From positions 1 through 61,832 of the forward strand of contig NW_020312156.1 in NCBI RefSeq assembly GCF_002999335.1: DNA of 61,832 nt, read 5' to 3'. Within the stretch, counting starts at the first letter, position 1, and each line of letters begins with the position of its first letter. The position numbers and the translations under genes are program-made. The DNA is from Cyclospora cayetanensis. Lineage: Eukaryota > Apicomplexa > Conoidasida > Eucoccidiorida > Eimeriidae. Below the pieces are notes generated by a model. The model searched no databases, had not been told where the DNA came from, and saw only the letters and a list, made by a program, of their open reading frames with translations. Below are positions 46,730-58,672 of the stretch, one piece after another.

Positions 46730-49201
46730 GGGATACATCGGAGGCACAGGCCGTCTCCCTGTTGCCACAGAACACAACTGCCAGCCCTACCAGTACGCCC
46801 CCGAGCTGGCAAGATCAAGGAACAAAACTCCTGCGGTGATTGCAAGAGAGGTAAGCTTCGCGGCGTACGTTAAAGCATCACCGTTATCTTTGCCTCTCCA
46901 TTTGCCTCCCTCGCTATGAATGTTTTCTGTCTTCGCGTTTTGTGTGCTGCTTGGCTTCCCGCACACTCAAGTGCTGATGCTTGTGCGCCACGACTTCCCT
47001 TTCATGCTCCTTGGACAGTATATTGTCTGCTTCGCGAATCCTTTAAACTTCTCGCACTCTTTTGGCGCCCGCCTATAATGCGTGGGAACTCTCTGTGTCT
47101 CAAGCTGTCTTTCAATCACAGCATAGAGGGCTGCATCCATATCCTGATATTTGCATGAGCCTGCTAAGAACATACATCTGGGGGTCAGCTTCAGCATCAG
47201 AGGTATTTACATGCAAGTCAAACAGTCACTGAACGGTAACCTGGTGGTAACGGGCAGAAGGCACACAAAGGTGAGTTATGTGTCTACCAGGTTAACAGAG
47301 CGTGTGAAACCAGGTTCTACTCTGTTCTATCGGCATAATTATGCCAAATGAATTAATTTTTCCTACTCTTATAGGTATTGTTCTCAGTTACGTGCTTGGA
47401 ATCCATCCATTGCTCTCCGTTCGTCGAAAGGTCGAACATCAACCCCAGTGCGTTCGTTGTCGTCTGCAACGCGCCTAGGTAGGTCGCACAGAAGGCTCCT
47501 CCGTAAGGCTTGCAGTCCTCTTTGCAAAAAGTTGCTCTACTAAATTGATTGTTCACTGGTACGTGCATCGAATCTCGCTTTTCATGAGATCTTTTCCTTG
47601 CATGGTGTTCCCCTGCTTCTGGGGCGAATTAGCAACCACTGGTAGCCAGCCAGGAAGCGAGAGAAAAGGAGAGAGGTAAAGGAAAACTCCTCGCATGTTT
47701 AAGTTAAAGCAAGAATATGTGATTTATCTGGATATTTCATTATTGTTTGTGCTATTTGCTGAATGTATTGCAGCTATCGTGCTTCTACCGTCCCTCGTGG
47801 CTGACCTCGTCCCTCTTCTTCATCCATCCTGCGTTACCTCAGCGCCTCCTTCCTTAGACTCCATAGGTCCAGATTCTTCTGCTCCGTTCCCACAAGCTCT
47901 CAGGGTTTTGGTCGAACTTATTTTTTGGTATTTCTGTTCTGTCCTGCTGTTCCTTCGCAGACTGAAGCGTGAGACGCGGAAAATTCCCCTGGCCGTGTCT
48001 CCCTTCGAGTCTTGCACCTAGTCTGCCGTGTTTCATTCGCCCGCTCCATTAAATTGCCATCTCCTATCCTGAAAAAACACCTTCTGGGTCTGGCGGTATC
48101 TACCCGTGTCTCTCTGTACTTTAGTCCCGGTGGGGCCAAGAAATCTGTCGCGTTGCAATCGGCAGCCAGCAGACCTTACATCTAGACGCCCTCGAAGCAT
48201 CCTGCGTTAGAGGCGGTTAGGTGGCTTCTTTTTCATCACGGGCTGCGAACGCAGCACTGCCGGTGCCGCAGTCATTTCCACAAGCCCATACGTGCTGCGG
48301 AAATCATGGACCGATAGGATCATCAGACATTGTATGGCGAAAACAACAGTTCATTTGCATCTCTTCGTAGTCTTGAGCTTTTCTCTCGCGCTTCCTTATT
48401 TACGTTTTTGTTCCCTTCTTGATCCCGTTAGACGACATCCAGCTGCACGGAGCACTGCTGTGGTCCCTCTTGCAGATAGGTTCCTCCTAGACGCATCGCC
48501 AAACGGCCAAGTGAGCAACTTTTAGCGGAGCCGCATCCGTTCCTCTTGGTACCAAAAACTGAGTTAATACTCAATGGTCTCTCTCGGCTTTCTCGGAGGC
48601 CGTGCATCTAATAGAGCAAAAGCGTCTCTTGGGCCATCGCACGGAGGCAAGGCTTTTCTCTGTGCAGCTGTCTAACCATCTGGCAAGCTTTTTGAACCGA
48701 CGGCTTTAAGTAGTCATTTGCTTCAGCTACTGGTGTCGCTATTGCCACTCCTTCTGTTACTCCACTAGGGAGAGTCTTCTGCCCGTGGCTTCCATGGTAA
48801 GGTGTGACACTTTTGCATGTCATCGATTCTTTCCACAATAAAATGCGCGTTTACTTTCCACGGTGCATATCATACATAGCTTTTAGTAACTATTTCGTCT
48901 CCATATGCCCCCAGGCGTTCAATGCACCGATTATTAGTCTCAGGAGAACAGCAAGTTCCTAGGGCACTCCAGTTTCATTTTCAAAGCCTCAAGCGGCAAG
49001 CCTTCACTCGTCATGAAAACCCATCTCGCAGGAGTTAGCAAATGAGAATAAACCCCACAGTACCAAACAATTGCAGAACTAGGAACTGCAGAGTCGAATA
49101 CCGCCTTCTTTGCTGACTTCGACCCCGAAGTTTCACGACAGATACTTCGAGGACGCGAATTCTTCATGAGGGACTCCTCTCTGAATCTTCCGTCACTGTG
49201 A
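46730..49201 (+). CDS. Multi-exon hypothetical gene, exon fragments
   Basis: Three consecutive exons with good splice signals and matching phases: 46730-46850 (GYIGGTGRLPVATEHNCQPY, ending at GAG|GTAAGC), 47160-47270 (LGVSFSIRGIYMQVKQSLNG, ending AAG|GTGAGT) and 47375-47478 (VLFSVTCLESIHCSPFVERS, ending AG|GTAGGT). Further likely exons are about 48446-48510 (AARSTAVVPLADRFLLDASP, ending CAA|GTGAGC), about 48615-48707 (RLLGHRTEARLFSVQLSNHL) and 49077-49201 (TAFFADFDPEVSRQILRGRE, with a stop). I could not connect all of these in one frame, so the gene may end near 48708 or at 49201, or be two genes. The 5' end is not found. No family recognised. Confidence 0.4.
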
Positions 49202-49271
49202 CCGCCTCCTGACTCTCCGTTGCCTGCGAATCAGCATTTTACTGAAGGCTGCTAAAAGTTCAGCAAAAGCG

Positions 49272-52200
49272 ATGCACCTTTCACAGCGAAACCAAATAGG
49301 AGAGCAGATAGGAAGCTTTGATGAACTGGTTGCCTACTTGAGAGACCTTCCCCCAAAGGATGATGTAAAAGCAAAGGCCCTCCTTGGGGGCAGTGTCGGC
49401 GTAGCGCCCCCTTGTTAGTTTCCCCCTTAACCCAATAAGCCTCCAAGCCCTGGAGGCAGCACATGCTCGACACGGAACCAAATCCAGGCTTGAACTCACT
49501 AGAGATGTATTTGGCCTTCTGGCTCTGCTGAAAAGCTAGAAAAGGAATATGAGAATAGAGTGGTCACCTCTTTGTGTTACTCATTATCTCGTTGAACGTG
49601 TATTCATCCTGAAAATACAGTGTGTCTTGTCGAGCTCTCCTCTACTCCCTCCTTCAAATCCACTGTGCTGTTTAGCCCTTCTGTGTTGGTTCTGCTGTTT
49701 CTTGTCAGATGGACCCCTAATAACAAGGGTATGGAGGGTGCAATTGGGAGAAGCGGGCAGGGGCGACTTAAAGAAGGAAATCAGTGAAAAGATTAACGCG
49801 TGCCCACAACTTAAACCAACAGTAACTGCCATATCCAAGATCAAAACTGCCACAGTAGACCAGCTCGTCCTCATTTCCGAGGTCGTCGGGCTCCTTAAAA
49901 AGGTACTACGTGAATGGAAAACATGTTGAGGGAGCTTAAGCCGAGAAAAATGGATACATTGATGGACGCAACATTCATTGTGGCGAACATTATGGTGAAA
50001 GAGAGTAGTGCTGCGTGAGATGACGATATTTACAATAGTGCACATAACGATGCAAATGTGGTGCCAAGTAAATCGGATACAATGATGCAAATACTGTACA
50101 TCAAGGCAAGAATAGAGGTAACCGGGAGCCTGTTGTCAGTATCTTGGCGTTTTCATGTATGTTTCTTTGGGTTTGCAGACCCTGCGTATAGCGCAGAAAT
50201 ACGAGGTGGAGCGGGCTCCCTTGACCCGAGTTCTATCCACGAAGAGGCAACAAAAGATACGGCCTCCCCTATGCACGGCTCCTTCTTCTCACGAAAACTC
50301 TGAGGTCCTTGGGGGCCGCCTTGAAGAGCCACCATCTGGCCACAAGAGGGAGCTGAGGGACCCCGCACCTCCTACTCCTCTCAAAATAAGAAAAAGGGCG
50401 CCCTTGGCGTTACCTTTGCCTCCAGCAGGAAGACTGGAGGTCAACGCATCTAATGTTATCTCTTCATTCGAGGGTGCTTCCTTGTGGGATGACCCCTTGG
50501 GGGAGTCGTTGCCTCCGCTTGCATCCAACTTTGCCTCTTGCAATGCAATCACAGCACTGACGGCAGAAACAGGACAGGGGAGTGCTGCAATGTTGCTGAG
50601 TCAGCTGCTTTCCAGTGTCAGTGGCAGTGGATTTTGTTGTCCAAGTGAAGCGAAAACGTTCCATCTTGAGGGGGAGCGCTCCATCAGGCATGACGCGATG
50701 GCAGCAGTAGAGGTCTCCTTGGGGCGCACCCGCGAAGGACTTTCGACCTCTCTAAATATGACCAAGAGGAGGTCAAAGGCTGCAAAAAGGGACGAAGAGG
50801 AATACACCGATAAAGGGAAGGAAACCTCCAGGGTAACCCAGTCATTCGTAGAGCCCAGTTGCTGCATAAATGCTACAACCTGTCTACGAGAAGGACGCAT
50901 CCAGGTGCAGCCCTCTTCAATGCATTCCTTGTCTGGAGATAAAATAGCTCCAGAAGCAGCAGAAGCGCCAACTGGAGGCACCATAGAGAGCTCTCGCAAG
51001 GCATCTGGTACACTTGCACCGGATGATGAGGTCCTTGAGTTTTCGCTGCGCAGCCTTTTGGTCGATACTACCTCTCCTGGTCAGCTACGAAGCCTTGCAG
51101 ATATGATACTCTCGGGCAGGAGTTCTCCAGGTTGGGATAGCTGCCCTGTGGTGGAGGCTCCCTCCTATTCACCATGTGCAAGGGGAAGCGCTGTATTCGC
51201 TACTGCATACGAGGAGCCTAAGCCCTTCCAAGGATTCCTAGAAGATCTGGAGGAGCTGTTCTGTTCTGATCAGCAGATCCTACAGCACGTTCGGGAAAGA
51301 GAAGGATTAATGTTATTGGGATCACCTTGGCGGTCAGGCAATACGCCCCTCAGGTGCCCAGTAGGTGGTGCGAACCAGTTCGCCAGCAGAGGCTCGAGAA
51401 ACTCGCAAACCGCGCAGTGAGTCCCTGGCATTATTCGGGTATTCGGAGGAAAATTTTAGCTCCTTTTTTTGGGGGTCCGGGCGGCAAGTAACCCAATAGC
51501 TTTAGATATGGATAGAGTAAGCTGAGGCACCGCCCGAACCCTTGCATTTCGTTTTTCAGAGGCCCTGGTGAGTGCAATAGAGAAGGTACGAGTGCGATCG
51601 TCAAACTGATGCTGCAAAATAAGCGTCTGCGTACCGATCTAAACGAGCAGCAGAGCCTGGCGGAGACCTTTACGAGGGGCGTTCTTTCGCTCTTCAAAGA
51701 GGTTAGAGCCTGTATAGTTCGCGGATGTGGCAATCAAAAACGCAGGACGCTGCTCTCATCAACTTTCCTTGTCCTTTGTACGCGAGTCCATCGAGTGAGA
51801 AACGTTTGAAGGGGTATTTAGCAGTTAGCTGACGATGAAGAAGCCCCTTTGTGTCTGTCATTCTATTCTCCACCCGCAGCTGCTGCTTCAAATGCTGACG
51901 GAACTCACAGGAACTCTCACTGGCCAAATCCAGCAGCAACTGGAGTGAGTGCTGCATTTAGACCACTTTAGGGCCCCCATTGGATACGGTTGCATGCAGT
52001 TCCTCCGTAGAACGGGCTCAGCTGGGACGCCGCCACACTAGGTTACTGTATAATTCGATCAAAACCTCTACTTCCTACATTTTTGTCATCAATGTGCTGT
52101 TATGTGCAGGGAAAAGACGGCTTCGAGACTCCCTCACTTAACAGCGAAATCAGAAAATTTAGGTGAGCCCGAAGTGGTTCATCAATCTGCTGCAGTAGGA

Positions 52201-52359
52201 GCCTTGTCAAGTTCGCCCCTTTGGGACTCTTACGATGGAGTTCCAAAGGCTTTGGAGGGTTCTAGACTTATGCGAACTGATAGGTACGCGGCACGGACGG
52301 TCCCCCGTAGGTTCGCCGCCAGCGGCTGCCAGCAGTGCAGCCCCGATGTAAGCAATTGA
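49272..52359 (+). CDS. Hypothetical 669-residue protein
   Basis: Exons: 49272-49392, 49709-49902, 50179-51416, 51560-51701, 51880-51944 and 52110-52359; frame and phase agree at every joint. The N-terminal about 150 residues look helical and folded (IGSFDELVAYLRDLPPKDDV, KKEISEKINACPQLKPTVTA, VDQLVLISEVVGLLKK then TLRIAQKYEVERA). The long third exon is Ser/Pro/Gly-rich and probably disordered, with basic KRRSKAAKR and an acidic EEPKPFQGFLEDLEELFCSD patch. Exons 4-5 are helical (LRTDLNEQQSLAETFTRGVL, LLLQMLTELTGTLTGQIQQQ), likely coiled coil. A helical N domain plus disordered and basic segments would suit a nuclear or scaffold protein, but nothing specific is recognised. The ATG at 49272 lies only 70 bases after a stop at 49201, so it may instead be an internal exon start (CTTTCACAG acceptor at 49286). 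The GTGTCG donor of exon 1 is weak. Confidence 0.6.
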
Positions 52360-52963
52360 CTAGACGACCGTGATTCTAATGCAGCGTTACCAGAGAGACG
52401 GATACGCTCGGTCTATGGGATGAAATCGATGTGTCTAATCCTCCCACCCTCCGACTCACACGCAACTGGTAGCTAAGTTCTAAGCTGCGCAAGGGTCCTG
52501 CATACGCCTTCAAGTCTTATTAAAAATTTCTATGGGTACTCGCCTTAGGCCGCGGACTGAGCCTTCCCTGAGCTTTCCTGCATATTACAAACTGAGATGT
52601 CAGCGCCCCAGGGGGCTTCAGGCACCTCACAGATATTGAGGTACCCCAGCTATCTCCGCGGAAACATGTGCGCCTTGAGGGCGTCTGTGATTGTGCCGAT
52701 GTGTTGCTATTGTGTCGTCGCCACTTCAGCGCACGCTAAGGTTCCTCCCGATTAGTAGCTGTGGAAGGCAAAAGCCTTTCGGGGGTTAGGGAAAATAGCT
52801 GCATATGAGGAGAGTGCGGGTGCTGCAGAAACCAGCACACAAAGAACCAGAGATAACGAATCACGGAAAAGAACATATATTTTCCATAAGTGACTGCAGG
52901 CCACATGCACCGCAATGGTCTCCAGTGTATTATTCAGTTTCAGCACTTCCCACAGCCTTACAG
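52360..52963. other. Intergenic between convergent genes
   Basis: Carries the two 3' ends. A GTAAGC donor-like string overlaps the stop of the upstream gene (52348-52353), so one more exon cannot be excluded, but no convincing coding block follows. Nothing else seen. Confidence 0.4.
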
Positions 52964-54970
52964 TTAACGTACCACTTTCCCCCCCAGTGTCTTCGCTAGC
53001 CAGGTGATGACAAGGCCCAAAAGCCTTTCAGCTCCTGAGTGCTTTGGGATGTAGTGACTCCATCCGCACAGATACAAAAGGTCCAGCCTTACAGGGGACT
53101 CGTACAGTCTCAGAGGAGCGTGAAAATCGACTGTTTGGTCATTGGTACCCTGGAGGCAAAGTAGCTTCAGCTGATGAGGGAATTTGCGAATGACCTTGGG
53201 CACCTTCCTAGAGGCGTCATAGAGGGCAGCGACCATACGTGATTTTGTCCTCCCTGAGGGCATGACCAGCTGCCTATTTAGCAGATCAGTTCACCTCCGC
53301 GTTTGCGATCAGCATGAAGAGAAGAAAAATCGCAACTCAGCGCTTCCTCATGGGCTTCTAAAAGGCTGGCTGAGGTGACTGTGAACCCAACACGCCCTCC
53401 AAAGCAGTGCTTCGGTGGACACATGATTTCGGTCACGGCACTCTGAGACCTGACGCGGAGTCCAGCATAATGGGAACCACATATAGCTCCAGGGCGTTAC
53501 GCATTTTTCTCACCGGAATAGGTAAACGGGTCCCTTTGATACCACCATCCAAGAAATGGGCAATCTCCGCTATTATCTGCCCGCGAAATCCTCAAATTCG
53601 GCATGCAACACGAAATGAGGGACCGATTAAGTCTAACCATTAAATGCGTCTTGAAATCCAATCTTATCTTTATAAGCGGAGCGAGGAAAATCGCCTGGTT
53701 GACTCTTTCCCGGAGTACCGCTTCCTTCTCCCCGTTGTGTATCCTACCCAACGTTTGAATAACTACATTGCCACCCATAGAGTAACCGAGAAGAACGATA
53801 GGAACGTCAGGTGCAAGGGATTCATCAGTAGCAACATATTCGTTGAGGAATTGCAAAGCGTCGTCCACAAGACAATCAAACTTTGAGACGATGCAACGCC
53901 ACATACGCCAACCTTCAGAACGACCGTGCGACTGGTGATCCAAGGCGTAAACATTCAGACCAAGCCTGTAGAAGCCTTCCACCCAACTGCCTGAATGAGG
54001 CCAAACACACTTGATGCTTAAACGCTGGGCCACATTGGGCAGTAATGACGCTGAGGATTGTATAGAAAAGGCACAGTGAGAAGACAATTGCGGGAAGCAA
54101 AAACACAAAAGCCAGAGTATAATCTGGGATTCCAAATACTTATGACTACAACGATTTCCAAGCTGACTGTACTTCTCCATATTTAAGCTCAGGTATTTAT
54201 CTGTCAAGTACGCCTGATGGAATCCATTCATGCAGAGGTGTGTCTCAAGACGCTACTGGACCCTAGGTCGTTTATGATGTACCTTCGTATTACACGCTAA
54301 CATGCACCAATGTACCTGGATATTTGGGCACCCAGTTTGCTGCCTCGTCATGGGAATCATCGAGAGGCCGATTGGGTGGCTGATGCCGGAGGAAGTCGAA
54401 AAGTGTATACGAAGTGTATGAATGGAAAAGAACAATGGCGCCTTTGGGGGTCCCCTGTTGTCGCCACGCATACGTCGCTAGCCTGAGGCCCTGAGAGTTT
54501 TCAAAGCTTCCAGAGGAAAAGCCTGGCCCAAGGTCCTGCAGGGTCAATTGAGGGAAAGCCCGTAGCCACCCCTCTAAAGAGACGTGGCACTGGTAGCTGG
54601 AGGCTCTATGGAACTTCTTACTCTTGGGTCGCTCGTACGGCAGACGCACGTCCACACTCCCCATGACATGGCTCGTATTGCAAACGCCTTCATCTGCTGG
54701 ACACACCTTTCCTAATGACGAAAACCCGCCCCGTTGAACTTGAGGCTCCAAAACACCGTCTCCTTCCGCCCTCGCATTCGGTGTAGTGGCAACCACATTA
54801 GAAGGCTCTATATCGATAAGGAAAGAACCAGGGGAACCGCTGCTTTGGCAAGCGGCAGCACTGGAGGTTAAGGGTACTTCCGCGGGAGCCCCCGCGGGCG
54901 AGGCCAAGTTACTTGCATTTGCTACCGGCTTCATGGGTAAAGCATTTATATGCTTAGTCCGGTTGCACAT
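52964..54970 (-). CDS. Alpha/beta hydrolase, lysophospholipase/monoacylglycerol lipase type
   Basis: Serine hydrolase probably acting on lysophospholipids or monoacylglycerols. Minus-strand exons: 54970-54316, 53990-53514 and 53253-52964; 473 codons plus stop, phase 1 at both joints. The N-terminal about 130 residues are low-complexity and lack a signal peptide. The fold begins at GAIVLFHSYTSYTLFDF, continues with SWVEGFYRLGLNVYALDHQS-HGRSEGW and the nucleophile elbow VLLGYSMGGNVV (Ser289), then LCLQGTNDQTVDFHAP (Asp416) and CGWSHYIPKHSG (His444), a complete catalytic triad. The usual HG after the first strand is HS here, an unusual oxyanion-loop residue. Plasmodium and Toxoplasma have expanded lysophospholipase families with the same YxGSWVE..LDxQxHG pattern. 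The reading at 54000-54231 that continues exon 2 upstream is taken as intron. Confidence 0.88.
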
Positions 54971-57900
54971 ACCACGTATGTGGCTTCCTACTCATTTAAT
55001 CTACTGAGACAAAGGAAGAAAATGCCGGGAGTCGCGTCGTGGATCAACGGCAGCGAGGTTTTGCAGTCCCTCGCGTACAGGCGCTTCGCTGGGCACATCT
55101 GAAGGACACTCAGGAATTTCAACCTAAATTATAGCTTTGTTTCAGAATTATGGCTCGTTGTACAATAAATTCAATGTTTTTATTGAAACAGGCGCGACTT
55201 TACCGTCGTTAATAGCCCAACGCTATGGTGCTTTGTGAGTTCTGATGATTCAAAAGCGCATGTTGACAACCCATGGAAGGGTTGAAGCACCGGAGACTAC
55301 TCTCGCCATCGTGATATCCTGCATAGCGACTAGCGGATCCCTTCAAAAATATGCAAAGAAAGACGAAACACGTATGCTGATGCAATTCCTTACAATTAAT
55401 ACAGCAAAAGGACATACTTGCCAGCCTAGTGGGGGTTCAGTCGAAAGAGGCGCTGGCAGGAAAGCGTGAATGAAAAAGCGAACCGCTCGCAGCTAGCACA
55501 TCCCTATAGTAGCATCATGTAGAAGCATAATAGGACAAGCAGTTTTTGCGGGTTCCATCGCATTGGTGCCTCTTTAAATCCTAAAAGAATGAGCAAGTAA
55601 CGCTTATCACTGGAACAACAGAGGAAAGGACCCCGACAAACACCAAAATCAACCCACTTCATTGCAACAGGAAGAGATTCGCATTAGGCTGATTTCGCCA
55701 TTCGTCTGTATCCAGTACTGTTCCTGCCATGAAAAGCCAATAAAGGGATAGTAGACAGTCGAGGGATTCCACAGCGTATCACGAGGATAGTGTCAGCACT
55801 TTAGTAGGCACTGTCTTGGAATGACGTGATTCACGGCATGATAACGGCACTGGATACAGAAAATGGGTAAAAAAGCCTTATCCGGATCTCAACTTGTTGC
55901 AATGAAGGGGTAGTGGATTAATTTGGGTGTCTGTGGGGGTCCTCTCCTGTGTTGTTCTAGTGTTAAGGGCGTTACTGGCTCATTCTTTCGGGAGTTAAAG
56001 AAGCACCAGTGCAATAAAGCGTGCAGAAACTTCTCGCCCTATTATAATTGTACATGCTCTCAAAGAAAAGAGCTTGCTCTACTCCTCATTCATGCATCTC
56101 GTCTGCTACATTTTCTTTCTCCTCCTCTGGGGCCCATGTTTTTTTAAAATACCCCAGTTTAAAGTGTCAGGTGCATGAACAAATCGAAAGGGAAGTATGA
56201 AGGCCTTTGCGAAAGCCTTTTTTATATTGGCAACCTTTGTAATCAGGGCACTACACCTAAGCGGAAATGAGAGCTGGAAGCCTTGTACATTTCGTAGATG
56301 AGCAACGAGAAGACTGCAGCTTCTCTAAAGTATTTACAGAGTGTACAGGAAGCGCGCGATTAAATTGCAGCCCTTCTGCATTAGCATAGCTGCTTCCATT
56401 GTTTGGCCGTGCCTAGTATGTTTACCAAGTGTTAGCTGCTCTCCTTCTTGGTTTCTAACTTTAGCTACTCGGGGGCGTATAAATTTGCTTATTTGCCCTC
56501 AGTGCGCCTATATTTCTCTTTCTAAAGAACTAAATTTGCGGTAAAGCCGTCTTTTTTGTAAGGACTCCTTCACGGTGGGCGTCAACTCGATTTTAGCGAT
56601 TCTTCCCCCAGTGGATGAGTTCTATACCCAAGGCATGAGCAAAGGTTATGGAGTCACGGCTAACTGCTGTATAGCTTCCTGAGGATCTTTCCTCCGTGGG
56701 ATTTTGAGCAACTCGGTGTCCATTGCACTCACAAGAGAAGCATCAAGCCTTTTCCATATCTATTTATGAGTGCGCACGGGTCCGTCAGGAGTATGGACGG
56801 CACCGTACTAGAAGAGCCACGGTAGATGTGCAGACAATTCAGTAGAAACGATAGACTCAGTGAGCTGTAGGCCCATATAAAAAGAAAGGGCAAACATGAA
56901 GTGTGAAAAGCGAGAGAGCGGCAACAGACTTCCTTGAATCCTGTATTAGGGTGCTCCTTTCCTCGTAGGCACCCCAAAGTCTGCTGTGGCACACTGCATA
57001 GAAGCTACGAGCAAGAGTAACAGAGATAGACAGATGCTGGGGAAGACCAGAGGGCAATGAGAAGGTGAAAGATGCAAACAAAGATGGAAAGGTGTACCGG
57101 CTGGGTGGCAAAAGAATTGCCTGTGGCCAATATATCTTCACAGAAAGTTGACAATAGGAGTCCTTCCTTGATTGCTTAAACAGAGTCAGATTGTTTTGTG
57201 ATGTGTGTATTTGCACTGATCTCAGAACCCAACATTTGTTATAAGCGATCACGGAACAAACGTGATGAAGCGCAGCCCAGTTATTCGTTTCAAAAGCGTT
57301 TGCCTGAATATCAGTCGTGTTGACACCTTTGCACGATATTGAGGAAACATAAGCTCTCGTCTCTTCCCTACTCTGGAAGACACTCAATTTAGCTGATGGG
57401 CGTACAGCACCGTGGGCTCTGCCTCAGCACCCCTGGCTTCTGCCTTCGCGAACCCCTTGTAAGGACGTTTCCCCCGTGGGTACAATTCTCTTCTGCATAG
57501 AATCCATCTTCACGTAATTCTACACCAGGGACAAGTTGAAGGGTCTTCTCCCTGCAGGAAATGACTCCATTGGGGGCCCGTCCCGCTCCAGGGGCCCCCA
57601 AGTGGCTCCAGCTATTTTGTTGCTCATGGCCAGCTGTACGAAACGTCCGCCGAAAAACCATTTTTTTGAATATTGTACGACACTACATAGGGTAAATTTT
57701 TAACAGGCAGGGGATATTCGAGAAATTTTCCACAGCAACCCACTACCCCGCTATTAGAGTACAGCAGAATGCCGGCTGTACTCAATCTAAAGAAGATAGG
57801 GGCATGGATGACTCATCACGGTGTGTTATTCCAATTTTTTTTCATATGCGAGATAGTCCGTAGTTAAGGCTTTCATCGATTTGGTTTGTTCACACCTACG

Positions 57901-58117
57901 CCTACAATTGTCGGGGCGTATCCATAGTGGTTTTGGTTATTGGAAGAACTCCTCATTTCCCATGTGAGACAGGAGGCGGAACTGCTCAACTTTGTCTGTA
58001 CAACCGAGCAAGTGTAGCATCAGCAGCACTATCGTAAGCAGGAACAGAAGCGACACCTTCACGTTGAAGTATCAAAAGCGGTGGGGAAAAGGACAGCCGC
58101 AACAACTGCAGCGCAGT
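54971..58117. other. Long region without a supported gene
   Basis: About 3.1 kb. The longest frames are minus 56857-57387 (176 codons from a non-ATG start, hydrophobic C-terminal part) and minus 57389-57661 (90 codons, ATG not verified). Neither has recognisable motifs, and the two do not join through clear splice signals. No retroelement domain, LTR-like block, tRNA or rRNA was recognised. The right end is the upstream region of the sigma-adaptin gene. Confidence 0.4.
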
Positions 58118-58672
58118 ATGAACAGCATGATTCATTATTGGCTAGTATTCGGTGAGAAAGGAACGCCGCGTCTGTGCCGTTGGTATGATCCCTTGTCGGC
58201 AGATGAGAGGAATTGGCTGTTGCTCCAGCTGAAGCAACAGCTGCTGTTGCCGCGTATACAACCCATAAGCGGCGCAGCAGGGGAGGGCTCTAGAGCAAAC
58301 AGAAGGAAAGCAATGCCGTATGAGTATCAGAAGACGAGGGTGTTGGTGATTCCGCCATCCCGTTTCACCAGAGGAAGTCGCAGCAGTCGTGCGGTGTACA
58401 GACAGCATGACTCCCTGTTTTTCATTGCGGGAATCGACGGCGAGGAAGTACCTTTAGTGGTGGGAGAGCTCATAGATCTATTTGTGGGGCTGCTACGGCA
58501 AATCTTAGGAGTACCCTTGTCCACAGGACGTCCTCAGCTAGAAACTCAGCTTTCACAGCACTTAGAGCCTGGATTACTGCTGCTCGATTCCATGGTTCAG
58601 CAAGGATACTTGGTGTGCACTAACAGAGAGGCACTTTTGAGCCGGGTAAAAGATCTGATGAAGGGGGACTGA
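58118..58672 (+). CDS. Clathrin-adaptor complex small (sigma) subunit, divergent
   Basis: Intronless, 184 codons plus stop. Sigma subunits are the small longin-fold chain of AP complexes and take part in cargo-signal binding on Golgi, endosome or plasma-membrane coats. Family features: N-terminal IHYWLVFGEKGTPRLCRWYD (family MIKF.L..NK.G..RL.K.Y), VYRQHDSLFFIAGID (family .YR.YA.LFF..GVD), ELIDLFVGLLRQILG (family E.IH..VE.LD..F), and LLLLDSMVQQGYLVCTNRE (family .ILDEMV.NG.IVETN). An insert of about 35 residues rich in Arg/Ser sits before VYRQ, making it longer than the usual 140-160. Which AP complex is unclear. ATG 58118 was chosen; 58127 is an equally good start. Confidence 0.85.
   Translation: MNSMIHYWLVFGEKGTPRLCRWYDPLSADERNWLLLQLKQQLLLPRIQPISGAAGEGSRANRRKAMPYEYQKTRVLVIPPSRFTRGSRSSRAVYRQHDSLFFIAGIDGEEVPLVVGELIDLFVGLLRQILGVPLSTGRPQLETQLSQHLEPGLLLLDSMVQQGYLVCTNREALLSRVKDLMKGD

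Noticed and set aside
48608..48838. 76-codon minus ORF with protein-like composition (TEGVAIATPVAEANDYLKPS)
   Set aside because: No start or splice context on the minus strand, and neighbouring exons with good signals are on the plus strand. Not excluded, but not called.
54000..54231. Upstream continuation of hydrolase exon 2 (a minus frame with NRCSHKYLES and a hydrophobic stretch)
   Set aside because: Joining exon 1 (…KYPG) directly to GSWVEGF at 53990 keeps frame and the family's YxGSWVE pattern; the extension would insert unrelated sequence.
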